From assembly GCA_947564425.1 (NCBI GenBank), contig CANOBU010000009.1, forward strand, positions 1 through 39,413: a stretch of 39,413 nt of DNA. The letters run 5' to 3'. Source of the DNA: an uncultured Eggerthellaceae bacterium. Its GTDB lineage: Bacteria; Actinomycetota; Coriobacteriia; Coriobacteriales; Eggerthellaceae. Position 1 is the first letter of the stretch; each line of letters starts with the position of its first letter. Shown in pieces: positions 32,247 to 39,413 of this stretch. Below the pieces are notes generated by a model that was given only the letters and a program-made list of their open reading frames with translations, did not search any database and was not told where the DNA came from. The translations under genes and the position numbers were made by a program.

Positions 32247-34163
32247 GTGGAACTGCTTCTATTCCTCATAGTGTTTCCGCTGGTGGCGGCGGCAGTGCTC
32301 CTCGCCGTGAGGGACGACCGCGCCCGCGATGCCATCGTATGGGCCACGGCGGCCATCGTGGCCGTGGCCTCCATCGTGCTGGCCGTGCGCTTCTTCGGCC
32401 AGGGCTGGACGGGCTTCGCGTTCTCATCGGCCATCGTCGACACCATCGCCATCGCCGTCGGCGCCCTCATCGCCATCGTGGTCATGGTGTACGGTGTGAA
32501 GTACCGCAATGTCGCCGCCATCGTGCTGGCGGCCGTGCAGCTGGTATCGGACCTCATCTTCGAATTCGCCTTCGCGCACCAGATGGAGGTGCCCGTGGGG
32601 CTCTACGTCGACCAGCTGTCGGTCATCATGGCCCTTATCATCGGCATCATCGGCAGCGGCATCTGCGTCTATGCCATGGGCTATATGAAGGATTACCAGG
32701 CCCATCGGCCCGAGGGCGAGAAGGACCGCCGCCCGGCCTTCTTCGCGCTCATGGTGCTGTTCCTCTCCGCGATGTTCGTCATCGTGTTCTCGAACAACCT
32801 GGTGTGGATGTTCACCGGCTGGGAGGTCACCACCCTGTGCTCGTTCCTGCTGATCGGGTTCACGCGCACCGACGAGGCCATCCGCAACGCCTTCCGCCAG
32901 ATCATCATGAACATGATCGGCGGCCTGGGCTTTTTGGCGGCCATGTACTTCTCGGTCATCTGGCTGAACACGATGTCGCTCAGCGAGTTCATCCTGTTCG
33001 GCCTGCGCCACCCCGAGCTGATCGCCCTGCCGCTGTGCGCCCTCTCGCTGGCGGGCATCACCAAGGCGGCCCAGATGCCGTTCCACACCTGGCTTCTGGG
33101 GGCCATGGTGGCGCCGACCCCCACCAGCGCCCTGTTGCATTCGTCCACCATGGTGAAGGCGGGCGTGTTCCTGCTGATCAAGCTGGCGCCCCTCTACACG
33201 ATCTGCTTCGCCGCGTCCCAGATGGTCATACTGGTGGGCGGCATCACCTTCATGCTGTGCTCGTTCATGGCCATCTCGCAGACGAACGCTAAGCGCGTCC
33301 TGGCCTATTCGACCATCGCCAACCTGGGGCTCATCGTGGCCTGCGCCGGCGTGGGCACCCCCGAGGCCATCTGGGCCGCCGTGCTGCTGATGGTCTTCCA
33401 TGCGGCGGCGAAATCGCTGCTGTTCCTGTGCGTGGGCACCGCCGAGCACCATATCGGCAGCCGCGACATCGAGTCGATGGACCTGCTGTTCGAGCGCATG
33501 CCGCGCCTGGCCCGCCTGATGATGGTGGGCATCATGGGCATGTTCATCGCGCCTTTCGGCATGCTCATCGCCAAATGGGCCACGCTGGTGTCCTTCGTCG
33601 AGAACGGCCAGCTGGTGCTGGTGATGCTTCTGGCCTTCGGGTCGGCGGCCACCTTCATGTTCTGGGCCAAGTGGCTGGGCAAGCTGGCGGGCATCGCCGG
33701 CCAGCAGGAGGACGTCGAGCTGTCGGTGCATCGCTCGGAATGGGCCTCGATGGGCCTGATGGCCTTCGTAGCCGTGGCCGCCTGCGTGCTGCTGCCCCTC
33801 CTGTCCAATGCCCTCATCGAGCCCTACATCGTGTCGGTCTACGGCCAGCTGGGCCGCGATATCCCGTTGGATGACCTGTGGCTCTCGGCGGTGCTGGCGC
33901 TGTTCACCGCCGCCGTGTTCATCGGGGGGCTTCGCCCCTCGAAGCAGAAGCAGGGGCCGGTGTACCTGTCGGGCGTCACGGTCGATTCGGGCGAGCGCGT
34001 CTACCGCAACAGCCTGTCCAACGACGAGAAGGCCACGGCCCGCAACCTGTACCTGGCGGCCTATTTCAGCGAGGGCCGCTTCAAGCCGGTGGGCGAGGTG
34101 CTGTGCGCCGCCGTCATCGTATTCGCCTTCGTCGCCAGCGGAATCGTTCCGCCGGTGCTTTAG
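32247..34163 (+). CDS. echA: Ech-type hydrogenase membrane subunit A (NuoL/Mrp-like ion transporter)
   Basis: EchA is the large antiporter-like membrane subunit that pumps ions in group 4 energy-converting hydrogenases. The 638-residue protein has about 14-16 membrane helices. Functional residues of the antiporter family are visible: Glu in FTGWEVTTLCSFLLIGF, Lys in LAGITKAAQMPFHTWLLGAM, the discontinuous-helix motif APTPTSALLHSSTMVKAG, and Lys/His in later helices. The C-terminal 100 residues include a loop and a final helix. GTG 32247 follows AAGGGGAG. It is the first of six genes with very short spacers; echB begins nine bases after its stop. Confidence 0.94.
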   Translation: MELLLFLIVFPLVAAAVLLAVRDDRARDAIVWATAAIVAVASIVLAVRFFGQGWTGFAFSSAIVDTIAIAVGALIAIVVMVYGVKYRNVAAIVLAAVQLVSDLIFEFAFAHQMEVPVGLYVDQLSVIMALIIGIIGSGICVYAMGYMKDYQAHRPEGEKDRRPAFFALMVLFLSAMFVIVFSNNLVWMFTGWEVTTLCSFLLIGFTRTDEAIRNAFRQIIMNMIGGLGFLAAMYFSVIWLNTMSLSEFILFGLRHPELIALPLCALSLAGITKAAQMPFHTWLLGAMVAPTPTSALLHSSTMVKAGVFLLIKLAPLYTICFAASQMVILVGGITFMLCSFMAISQTNAKRVLAYSTIANLGLIVACAGVGTPEAIWAAVLLMVFHAAAKSLLFLCVGTAEHHIGSRDIESMDLLFERMPRLARLMMVGIMGMFIAPFGMLIAKWATLVSFVENGQLVLVMLLAFGSAATFMFWAKWLGKLAGIAGQQEDVELSVHRSEWASMGLMAFVAVAACVLLPLLSNALIEPYIVSVYGQLGRDIPLDDLWLSAVLALFTAAVFIGGLRPSKQKQGPVYLSGVTVDSGERVYRNSLSNDEKATARNLYLAAYFSEGRFKPVGEVLCAAVIVFAFVASGIVPPVL

Positions 34164-34172
34164 GAGGAAGCC

Positions 34173-35054
34173 ATGTTCGCTTTGGGGAATCTGCTGCTCG
34201 TCATCGTAGCGACGGTGCTGTTCGCCGTGCTGGCGCCCATCGCGGGGTGCCTCCTGGCCGGCCTCGACCGCATCATATCGGCCCGCATGCAGGGCCGCGT
34301 GGGGCCGCCGCTGCTGCAGCCCTACTACGATGTGCGCAAGCTGCTGGCCAAGGAGGATGTCAGCGTCAGCGGCGTGGACGGGGTCTACATGACCTGCGCC
34401 CTGGTGTTCACCGCCTTCGCCGGCGGCATCTTCTTCGCCGGGGACAACCTGCTGATGAGCGCCTTCATCATAACCATGGCATCGCTCTTCTTCATCATGG
34501 CCGCCTATTCGTCCCGCTCGCCCTTCGCCGAGCTGGGCGCCGGCCGCGAGACGCTGCAGGTGATGGCCTACGAGCCCATGGTGCTGCTGATGGCCGTGTG
34601 CTTCTTCATGGCCGCCCATACGTTCATGGTGGACGGCGTGCTGGACCTGGAGCGGCCCATCATCGCGACCACCCTGCCCGCCTTCCTGGGCTTCCTGTTC
34701 ATCCTTACCATAAAGCTGCGCAAGTCGCCCTTCGATATCGCCATGTCGCACCATGCCCACCAGGAGATAGTGCGGGGCACCATCACCGAGATGAGCGGCC
34801 GCACCCTGGCCAAGGTGGAGGTCATGCACTGGTGCGAGAACATCCTGTTCCTGGGTTGGGTGGCCATGTTCTTCGTGTGGTCGAACCCCGCCTCCATCGT
34901 GCTCGCGGTGATCGTGGCGCTGGCCATCTGGTTCTTGGAGATATTCATCGACAACAACTTCGCCCGCGTGAAGTGGCAGACCATGCTGAACTCCTCATGG
35001 CTGGTGGCCCTGGTGTTCGGCGGCGTGAATGTCATATTCCTCGCGTTCGTGTAG
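34173..35054 (+). CDS. echB: Ech-type hydrogenase membrane subunit B (NuoH-like)
   Basis: EchB anchors the hydrophilic arm to the membrane and links it to the ion pump. The 293-residue protein has about eight membrane helices. NuoH-family sequences are RMQGRVGPPLLQPYYDVRKL near residue 38-57, ELGAGRETLQVMAYEPMVLL, and the conserved cytoplasmic loop KSPFDIAMSHHAHQEIVRG followed by TEMSGRTLAKVEV with Glu residues near the coupling channel. ATG 34173 follows TAGGAGGAAGCC. echC starts 13 bases after its stop. Confidence 0.95.
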   Translation: MFALGNLLLVIVATVLFAVLAPIAGCLLAGLDRIISARMQGRVGPPLLQPYYDVRKLLAKEDVSVSGVDGVYMTCALVFTAFAGGIFFAGDNLLMSAFIITMASLFFIMAAYSSRSPFAELGAGRETLQVMAYEPMVLLMAVCFFMAAHTFMVDGVLDLERPIIATTLPAFLGFLFILTIKLRKSPFDIAMSHHAHQEIVRGTITEMSGRTLAKVEVMHWCENILFLGWVAMFFVWSNPASIVLAVIVALAIWFLEIFIDNNFARVKWQTMLNSSWLVALVFGGVNVIFLAFV

Positions 35055-35067
35055 AAAGGGGCGGCTA

Positions 35068-35511
35068 ATGGGCTATTCATCGAAATCGCCGTGGGTCATC
35101 CACTACGATGCCTCCAGCTGCAACGGGTGCGACATCGAGGTGCTGGCGGCGCTGTGCCCCGGCTTCGATGTCGAGCGCTTCGGCATCATCAACACCGGCG
35201 ATCCGAAGCATGCCGACATCTTCCTGGTGACGGGCTCGGTGAACGAGCGCAACATCGATATCATCAAGCAGATATACGATCAGATGGTCGAGCCGAAGGT
35301 CGTGGTGGCCTGCGGCATCTGCGCCTGCTCGGGCGGCATCTTCCACGATTGCTATAACGTGATAGGCGGGGTGGACAAGGCGATCCCCGTCGATGTGTAC
35401 GCCCCCGGCTGCGCGGTGCGGCCCGAGGCCATCATCGATGCGGTGGTGCAGGGCATCGCCGTGCTGGACCAGAAGGCCGAGGCCTTGAAGGCCATGAAGA
35501 AGGGAGCCTAG
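35068..35511 (+). CDS. echC: Ech-type hydrogenase small subunit C (NuoB-like, [4Fe-4S])
   Basis: EchC carries the proximal [4Fe-4S] cluster next to the NiFe site. The 147-residue protein has the ligand cysteines in SSCNGCDIEVLA (about 16-20), VACGICACSGGIF (about 87-93) and APGCAVRPEAI (about 119-124), the N2-like arrangement of group 4 small subunits and NuoB. ATG 35068 follows AAAGGGGCGG. There is no Tat signal, so the active site faces the cytoplasm. It is followed by echD after three bases. Confidence 0.95.
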   Translation: MGYSSKSPWVIHYDASSCNGCDIEVLAALCPGFDVERFGIINTGDPKHADIFLVTGSVNERNIDIIKQIYDQMVEPKVVVACGICACSGGIFHDCYNVIGGVDKAIPVDVYAPGCAVRPEAIIDAVVQGIAVLDQKAEALKAMKKGA

Positions 35512-35514
35512 GCA

Positions 35515-36519
35515 ATGGGTTTCATGCAAGAATTCGCGCCCTTGGCCCTGGGGGACCTGCGCCGCGAGGCCGCCTATCTGAAGGCGGACGGCTGGCGCTT
35601 CGTCCAAACCCATGCCGTGGGCACCGACGAGGGCATCGACCTCTACTACTCGTTCATGAAGGACGGACTGCTGCGCAACCTGCATATCAAGGGGGTCGGC
35701 CCCGATGACGAGGTGCCCTCCATCACCGATATGTTCCTGGCCGCCTTCGTCTTCGAGAACGAGGCGCGGGAGCTCTTCGGCGTGAACATGGGTCCCATCG
35801 CCATCGATTTCGGCGGTGCGATGTACGCTCCGGCCGTGGGCGACCCCATGACCATCATGACGCCCGAGCAGAAGGCGGCCCGCGACAAGGCCCGCAAGGC
35901 GGCTGCGGCGAAGGCTGCGAAAGAGGCCGCAGGAGCCGCCGCGCAGGTCGAGGCGGACCAGGAGGCCCGGACGGCCTGCCGCAACGTGCCCGCGCCTGGT
36001 CGGCGCCCCTTCGTCATGACGCCGGAGCTCCAGGCGCGCCTGGATGCCAAGATGCCCGGGCTTTCGCCCGAGAAGGCGGCGAAGGTGAAGGCGGCGCTGG
36101 AAGCCCGGGCCGCCGAGGCGTCCCAGGATGCCGCCGTGCCCGAATCGAACGAGGAGGCGCGCGCCGATGCGCGCGCGGCAGGGGAGGCCCTGGCCTGCGA
36201 GGCCCCGGCCCAGCAGCACCGGGATGCCGCCTTCGCCGAGCAGGTCGAAGCCGACACCCTGGAGGATTCCCAGCTGCCGGTCGACGCGGGGCTGGAGGCG
36301 GCCCTTGCCTCGATGGAGCCCGCAAGGGCCGATCAGGTGCGCAGCGCCCTCCAAGGCGCCCCCGCGCCCAGTGCCGCCGACAGGCACAACCCCGCCGGCG
36401 CCGATCAGCCTCCCACGGAGCTCTTCGCCGATGAGGAGATGGAGGCCCTGCTCGCCTCGATGGACCCCGACCGCGCCGCCCGGGTGGTAGACGCCCTGGG
36501 CCAAAAGGATGGTGAATAG
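35515..36519 (+). CDS. echD: Ech-type hydrogenase subunit D (NuoC-like) with long Ala-rich C-terminal extension
   Basis: Residues 1-115 form the NuoC/EchD-like domain (WRFVQTHAVGTDEGIDLYYS; ITDMFLAAFVFENEARELFG; NMGPIAIDF), which normally is nearly the whole of EchD. Here a further 220 residues follow: an Ala/Lys helix at about 117-145, then Ala/Glu-rich linkers. Three copies of a short motif lie in this tail, at about residues 172-197, 260-281 and 309-330. They have the pattern L-x-x-x-L-A-x-M-x-P-x-x-A-x-x-V-x-x-A-L. A fourth copy ends EchF. The tail does not match anything I know. ATG 35515 follows GGGAGCC. Confidence 0.9.
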   Translation: MGFMQEFAPLALGDLRREAAYLKADGWRFVQTHAVGTDEGIDLYYSFMKDGLLRNLHIKGVGPDDEVPSITDMFLAAFVFENEARELFGVNMGPIAIDFGGAMYAPAVGDPMTIMTPEQKAARDKARKAAAAKAAKEAAGAAAQVEADQEARTACRNVPAPGRRPFVMTPELQARLDAKMPGLSPEKAAKVKAALEARAAEASQDAAVPESNEEARADARAAGEALACEAPAQQHRDAAFAEQVEADTLEDSQLPVDAGLEAALASMEPARADQVRSALQGAPAPSAADRHNPAGADQPPTELFADEEMEALLASMDPDRAARVVDALGQKDGE

Positions 36520-36520
36520 C

Positions 36521-37609
36521 ATGGGTACTGCCTCCGTCATACCCTTCGGCCCCCAGCATCCGGTGCTGCCGGAACCGCTGCACCTGGACCTCGTGGTGGA
36601 AGATGAGGTCGTCCTGGAGGCCATGCCCCAGATCGGCTTCGTCCACCGGGGCCTGGAGCGCCTGGTGCGCTCGAAGGACTACAACCAGTTCCTGTACGTG
36701 GCCGAGCGCATCTGCGGCATCTGCGCCTTCGGCCACTCCATGGGCTATGCCGAGACGGTCGAGCGCCTGATGGGCATCGAGATCCCGCAGCGCGCCGATT
36801 ACCTGCGCACCATCTGGCACGAGATGTCCCGTATCCATTCGCATATCCTGTGGCTGGGGCTTGCGGCCGATGCCTTCGGCTTCGAGAGCCTGTTCATGCA
36901 TTGCTGGCGCCTGCGCGAGCGGGTGCTGGACCTCTTCGAGAAGACCACCGGCGGCCGCGTCATATTCTCGGTATGCAAGGTCGGCGGCGTGCAGCGGGAC
37001 ATCTCGCCGTCCCAGATGAGCGAGATCCTGGCGGTGCTGGACGGCCTGCGCGACGAGTACAGCCAGCTGGTGAAGACGTTCTTGGGCGACAGCTCCGTCT
37101 ACAGCCGCACCGCGGGCATCGGCGCCATCCCCCACAAGGATGCCGTGGAGCTTTCGATGGTGGGGCCCTTCGGCCGCGCCTCGGGGGTGAACTACGATGT
37201 GCGCATGCTGGGCCATGGCGCCTATGGCGACCTCGCCGATTTCCAGCCCGTGCTGTCCACCGACTGCGACTGCTACGCTCGCATGGAGGTGCGCTGCGCC
37301 GAGGTGCTGCAATCCATCGACATCATAGCCGAGCTGGCCTCCAAGATCCCCGCCGGCGATATCATGGTGCCGGTGAAGGGCAACCCCGCTGTGGATGCCG
37401 AGGCCTGCAACGTGCTGGAGCAGCCCCGGGGGGAGTGCTACTACTACGCGAAGGGCAACGGCTCGAAGTACCTCGACCGCATGCGCATGCGCACGCCCAC
37501 CTCGCAGAACCTCGCCGGCATGACCCTGGCCCTGAAGGGCTGCGACCTGGCCGACGTGAACATGATAATCCTCACCATCGATCCCTGTGTGAGCTGTACG
37601 GAAAGGTAG
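36521..37609 (+). CDS. echE: Ech-type hydrogenase large subunit E ([NiFe] catalytic)
   Basis: EchE holds the NiFe active site. The 362-residue protein (from ATG 36521) begins with IPFGPQHPVLPEPLHLDLV and has both ligand pairs: AERICGICAFGHS (Cys65, Cys68) and the terminal DPCVSCTER (Cys356, Cys359). The protein ends three residues after the last ligand, so there is no C-terminal peptide for a maturation protease to remove, as in other Ech/Coo-type large subunits. The complete ligand set argues for a true hydrogenase rather than a complex I-like relative. ATG 36521 is preferred over ATG 36509 because it follows the echD stop directly and AAAAGGATGG is placed for it. Confidence 0.96.
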   Translation: MGTASVIPFGPQHPVLPEPLHLDLVVEDEVVLEAMPQIGFVHRGLERLVRSKDYNQFLYVAERICGICAFGHSMGYAETVERLMGIEIPQRADYLRTIWHEMSRIHSHILWLGLAADAFGFESLFMHCWRLRERVLDLFEKTTGGRVIFSVCKVGGVQRDISPSQMSEILAVLDGLRDEYSQLVKTFLGDSSVYSRTAGIGAIPHKDAVELSMVGPFGRASGVNYDVRMLGHGAYGDLADFQPVLSTDCDCYARMEVRCAEVLQSIDIIAELASKIPAGDIMVPVKGNPAVDAEACNVLEQPRGECYYYAKGNGSKYLDRMRMRTPTSQNLAGMTLALKGCDLADVNMIILTIDPCVSCTER

Positions 37610-37613
37610 GGGC

Positions 37614-38210
37614 ATGGGAGCTTTCAAACTGGGTAGGATGACCTTCGGCTCGCTTTTCAAGAAGCCGGCCACGGTGCGCTACCCCTACGAGACGAAGCCG
37701 GCGCCTCCGGGACTGAAGGGCCAGATAGCCATCGATCCTGCGAAGTGCATCCTCTGCGGCATGTGCGAGCGCGGCTGCACCACGGGATGCCTCACGGTGG
37801 ACAAGGGCTCCCGATTCTGGGAGATAGACCGCTACCGCTGCGTCCAGTGCGGCTACTGCATCACCATCTGCCCCAAGGAGTGCCTGTCTATGCTCCCCAG
37901 CTATGCCGCAGCGGCGCCGCAGAAGACCTCCGAGCGCTTCGAGGTGCCCGAGAAACCCGGCAGGGACGACCCGAAGGCCCGCGAGCGCAAGGCGGTGCAG
38001 GAAGCGCAGGAGCGCCGCGGCGACGTGCCCGCTGCCGAGGTGCAGCCCGTCCAGGTGCCGCCCACGGCAGCCGAGGAGGCCCGCCTGGAGGCCTTGGACG
38101 GCACCGTGACCCTCAAGGACCATCAGGTAGAGGATCTGCTGCGCCTGATGGATGCGGATCGTGCCGCGCATGTGCGGAATGCCCTTGGAGACCTCTCTGC
38201 GCCGCGCTGA
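37614..38210 (+). CDS. echF: Ech-type hydrogenase subunit F (2x[4Fe-4S] ferredoxin-like)
   Basis: EchF relays electrons from ferredoxin to EchC. The 198-residue protein has two [4Fe-4S] motifs: CILCGMCERGC (Cys45, 48, 51, 55) and CVQCGYCITICP (Cys76, 79, 82, 86). Residues about 100-170 are a charged linker not usual in the family. The C-terminus (about 172-193, VEDLLRLMDADRAAHVRNAL) repeats the motif found three times in the EchD tail. ATG 37614 follows GAAAGG and lies five bases after echE. It is the last ech gene; no hyp maturation genes are visible. Confidence 0.94.
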   Translation: MGAFKLGRMTFGSLFKKPATVRYPYETKPAPPGLKGQIAIDPAKCILCGMCERGCTTGCLTVDKGSRFWEIDRYRCVQCGYCITICPKECLSMLPSYAAAAPQKTSERFEVPEKPGRDDPKARERKAVQEAQERRGDVPAAEVQPVQVPPTAAEEARLEALDGTVTLKDHQVEDLLRLMDADRAAHVRNALGDLSAPR

Positions 38211-38225
38211 TGGCCGCCGTCCGTG

Positions 38226-38236
38226 GTACCCTGTAC
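38226..38236 (+). promoter_or_regulatory. Candidate extended -10 (TGGTACCCT) within repeated GTACCCTGTAC
   Basis: TGGTACCCT (38224-38232) fits an extended -10 ahead of the pgsA-like gene. The 11-mer GTACCCTGTAC, with GTAC half-sites, also occurs at 17856-17866 before ackA. Confidence 0.4.
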
Positions 38237-38250
38237 AGAGAGAATTCCGG

Positions 38251-38275
38251 ACCGGGCCCCAGGCCCGGTTTCATT
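38251..38275 (+). terminator. Terminator-like hairpin between echF and the pgsA-like gene
   Basis: ACCGGGCC (38251-38258) and GGCCCGGT (38262-38269) pair perfectly with a 3-base loop, followed by TTCATT. It can end the ech transcript or attenuate the next gene. Confidence 0.55.
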
Positions 38276-38296
38276 GCGACCGAAGAAGGATGCCCT

Positions 38297-38965
38297 GTGC
38301 CAGACGAGACCGAACAGCATCGCACCGCGCCGGCCGATGAAGAGGTGACCGACAGGATACTCACGGCGGCGAACGTGATAAGCTTCGTGCGGCTGTGCCT
38401 CTCGTTCGTCGCGCTCGCCCTGCTGCTCCAAGGCGATAACGATATCCTCGCTGCGGCCGTGTTCGCCGTCACGGCCCTCACCGACTGCCTGGACGGCCAG
38501 GTGGCCCGCCGCACCCATACCGTATCGAAGCTGGGCCAGCTGCTGGACCCCGCCGTCGACCGCGTGCTCATGATCTGCGCCGTGGTGGGCCTGCTGCTGG
38601 TGGGCAGGCTGCCCCTGTGGGTGGTGGTCGTGGTGGTGGCGCGCGATGCCCTGATGCTCGTCGGGGGCGCGTGGCTGCTGTCCCGCTACCATGTGCGCAT
38701 CCCGGTGGTGTATGCGGGCAAGGTGGCCACGACCTTCCTGTTCATCGGCATGGCGGGCCTCATACTGAACGTGCCTCTGGTGCCCGGCTTGGGCCTGTGC
38801 GATGCCCCCTGGCTGCCAGGTTTCAATTCCGTGTCCTGTTCATGGGCTATCTGGGCAGTTTACCTGGGTTTGGCCCTGGCCCTGGCCACCACCGTTTATT
38901 ATGTTGCTTCGGCTTTGAGAGAGTTGAGAAAGGTACGCACCGGAAGCGCCCATGAGCCCGAATAG
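38297..38965 (+). CDS. CDP-alcohol phosphatidyltransferase (PgsA-like)
   Basis: This membrane enzyme family joins a CDP-diacylglycerol-derived phosphatidyl group to an alcohol, most often glycerol 3-phosphate. The 222-residue protein has the complete signature D-x2-D-G-x2-A-R-x8-G-x3-D-x3-D: Asp63, Asp66, Gly67, Ala70, Arg71, Gly80, Asp84 and Asp88 within DCLDGQVARR and KLGQLLDPAVD. Four to six membrane helices follow. The first 25 residues are a hydrophilic extension. GTG 38297 follows GAAGAAGGA. PgsA (phosphatidylglycerophosphate synthase) is likeliest, but the alcohol is not certain. Confidence 0.88.
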   Translation: MPDETEQHRTAPADEEVTDRILTAANVISFVRLCLSFVALALLLQGDNDILAAAVFAVTALTDCLDGQVARRTHTVSKLGQLLDPAVDRVLMICAVVGLLLVGRLPLWVVVVVVARDALMLVGGAWLLSRYHVRIPVVYAGKVATTFLFIGMAGLILNVPLVPGLGLCDAPWLPGFNSVSCSWAIWAVYLGLALALATTVYYVASALRELRKVRTGSAHEPE

Positions 38966-39019
38966 ATACCATAATCGCACCGATAGGCCCCGCAGCGCCC
39001 CCTTGGATTCCCGCCCCCC

Positions 39020-39063
39020 GCGCCGGGGCGGCGCGAATGCAAAGCACCCCCGCCGCCCGGCGC
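39020..39063. terminator. GC hairpin between convergent genes
   Basis: GCGCCGGGGCGGCG (39020-39033) pairs with CGCCGCCCGGCGC (39051-39063) with one bulged G and a 17-base loop. It lies between the pgsA-like gene and the aminomutase gene, which converge. No T-tract stands on either side, so bidirectional termination is inferred from position. Confidence 0.45.
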
Positions 39064-39083
39064 CCCGGGCCTTTCCTAACAGA

Positions 39084-39413
39084 TTATCTGGGCCACTTCC
39101 CGGCAGCCTCCAGCTCCCGGCGCCGCTTCACCATAAAGGTGGCGTCATGGATGCCCTTGCTGCCGCGGCCAAAGCCGGCGTCGGCGCCGTTGGCGACGGC
39201 CAGCTCCGGCGTCACCTGGGTGCCGCCGGCGATGAAGATCAGCTTCTCGCGGACGCCCATCTCCTTCGCCAGCTGGTCGATGGCGGCGATGTTCTTGTAG
39301 TGGATGTCGTCGTGGCTGATGATGGTGGAGGCCATAATCACATCGGCATCCAGCTCGATGGCGGCGTTCACCAGCTTCTCCACAGGCACGGAGGTGCCCA
39401 GATAGTGGACCTT
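39084..39413 (-). CDS. oraE: B12-binding C-terminus of an aminomutase subunit, probably D-ornithine 4,5-aminomutase OraE (5' end outside window)
   Basis: The reading frame is open to the window edge, so only the last 109 residues are seen. They form the end of a Rossmann-type adenosylcobalamin-binding domain: HYLGTSVPVEKLVNAAIEL, ADVIMASTIISHDDIHYKNI, LIFIAGGTQVTPELAVANG and DAGFGRGSKGIHDATFMVKR. This matches the large B12/PLP aminomutase subunits. OraE of ornithine fermentation fits best from memory of ISHDDIHYKN and the FGRGSKG ending, but KamE (lysine 5,6-aminomutase) is a close relative and cannot be excluded from this fragment. The DxHxxG cobalt-ligand motif would lie outside the window. 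Confidence 0.7.
   Translation of the reverse strand, partial: KVHYLGTSVPVEKLVNAAIELDADVIMASTIISHDDIHYKNIAAIDQLAKEMGVREKLIFIAGGTQVTPELAVANGADAGFGRGSKGIHDATFMVKRRRELEAAGKWPR

Noticed and set aside
32247..38210. Formate hydrogenlyase or complex I rather than Ech
   Set aside because: Only six subunits are present, in the Ech order A-F, with no formate dehydrogenase, no extra antiporter subunits and no NADH-binding subunits. EchE keeps both NiFe cysteine pairs, which complex I lacks.

Overview
This is a GC-rich (roughly two-thirds G+C by eye) chromosomal window with dense coding, short spacers, frequent GTG and some TTG starts. Gene content and order (uvrA-uvrC-rapZ-yvcK-whiA followed by gap-pgk-tpiA-secG) fit Actinomycetota, and the anaerobic equipment (superoxide reductase, Ech-type energy-converting hydrogenase, ackA/pta, a B12-dependent aminomutase) fits a strictly anaerobic member of class Coriobacteriia. 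I cannot fix the family or genus from sequence alone.

Layout. 1-6888: 3' end of uvrA, an unknown membrane-anchored protein, uvrC, and the rapZ-yvcK-whiA trio in overlapping reading frames. 6953-10458: gap, pgk, tpiA and secG. 10465-10641: tRNA-Leu(GAG) with its own promoter and terminator. 10778-12485: a TerC-family membrane protein diverging from an unknown membrane protein. 12529-12875: tRNA-Val(GAC) on the minus strand diverging from a plus-strand tRNA locus whose 5' half is tRNA-Gly(GCC) and whose 3' half is tRNA-Cys(GCA). 12880-17736: diacylglycerol kinase-like protein, then rnd, a YugP-type metallopeptidase, xseA, xseB and a HIT protein. 17890-20347: ackA and pta facing each other. 20484-25308: glycosyltransferase, an aminotransferase-fold protein without its PLP lysine, dinB and a DegV protein. 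25412-29844: ileS, lspA and an RluD-type synthase. 29846-30955: PIN-domain pseudogene, tRNA-Pro(GGG), superoxide reductase. 31097-32074: second DegV protein. 32247-38210: six-gene Ech-type [NiFe] hydrogenase (echABCDEF). 38297-38965: CDP-alcohol phosphatidyltransferase. The window ends inside the 3' end of a B12-binding aminomutase subunit on the minus strand.

How the parts work together. Glycolytic genes feed acetyl-CoA to pta/ackA for ATP. The Ech complex would couple ferredoxin oxidation and H2 formation to ion pumping. The remaining genes are mostly repair (uvrA, uvrC, dinB, xseAB), RNA processing and translation (rnd, rluD-like, ileS, tRNAs), and envelope functions (lspA, secG, pgsA-like, DagK-like).

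What stands out. (1) A family of long intergenic hairpins sits between convergent genes. Four copies (10660-10756, 19183-19293, 24136-24251, 24313-24429) share internal core motifs, and three also share an outer flank, yet their 19-32 bp arms differ completely from copy to copy while staying perfectly self-complementary. A fifth hairpin (21507-21619) has equally long arms but no core. (2) The tRNA-Gly/tRNA-Cys chimera at 12773-12875. (3) A short helical motif present three times in the long C-terminal extension of EchD and once at the C-terminus of EchF. (4) An aminotransferase homologue that has lost its catalytic lysine.
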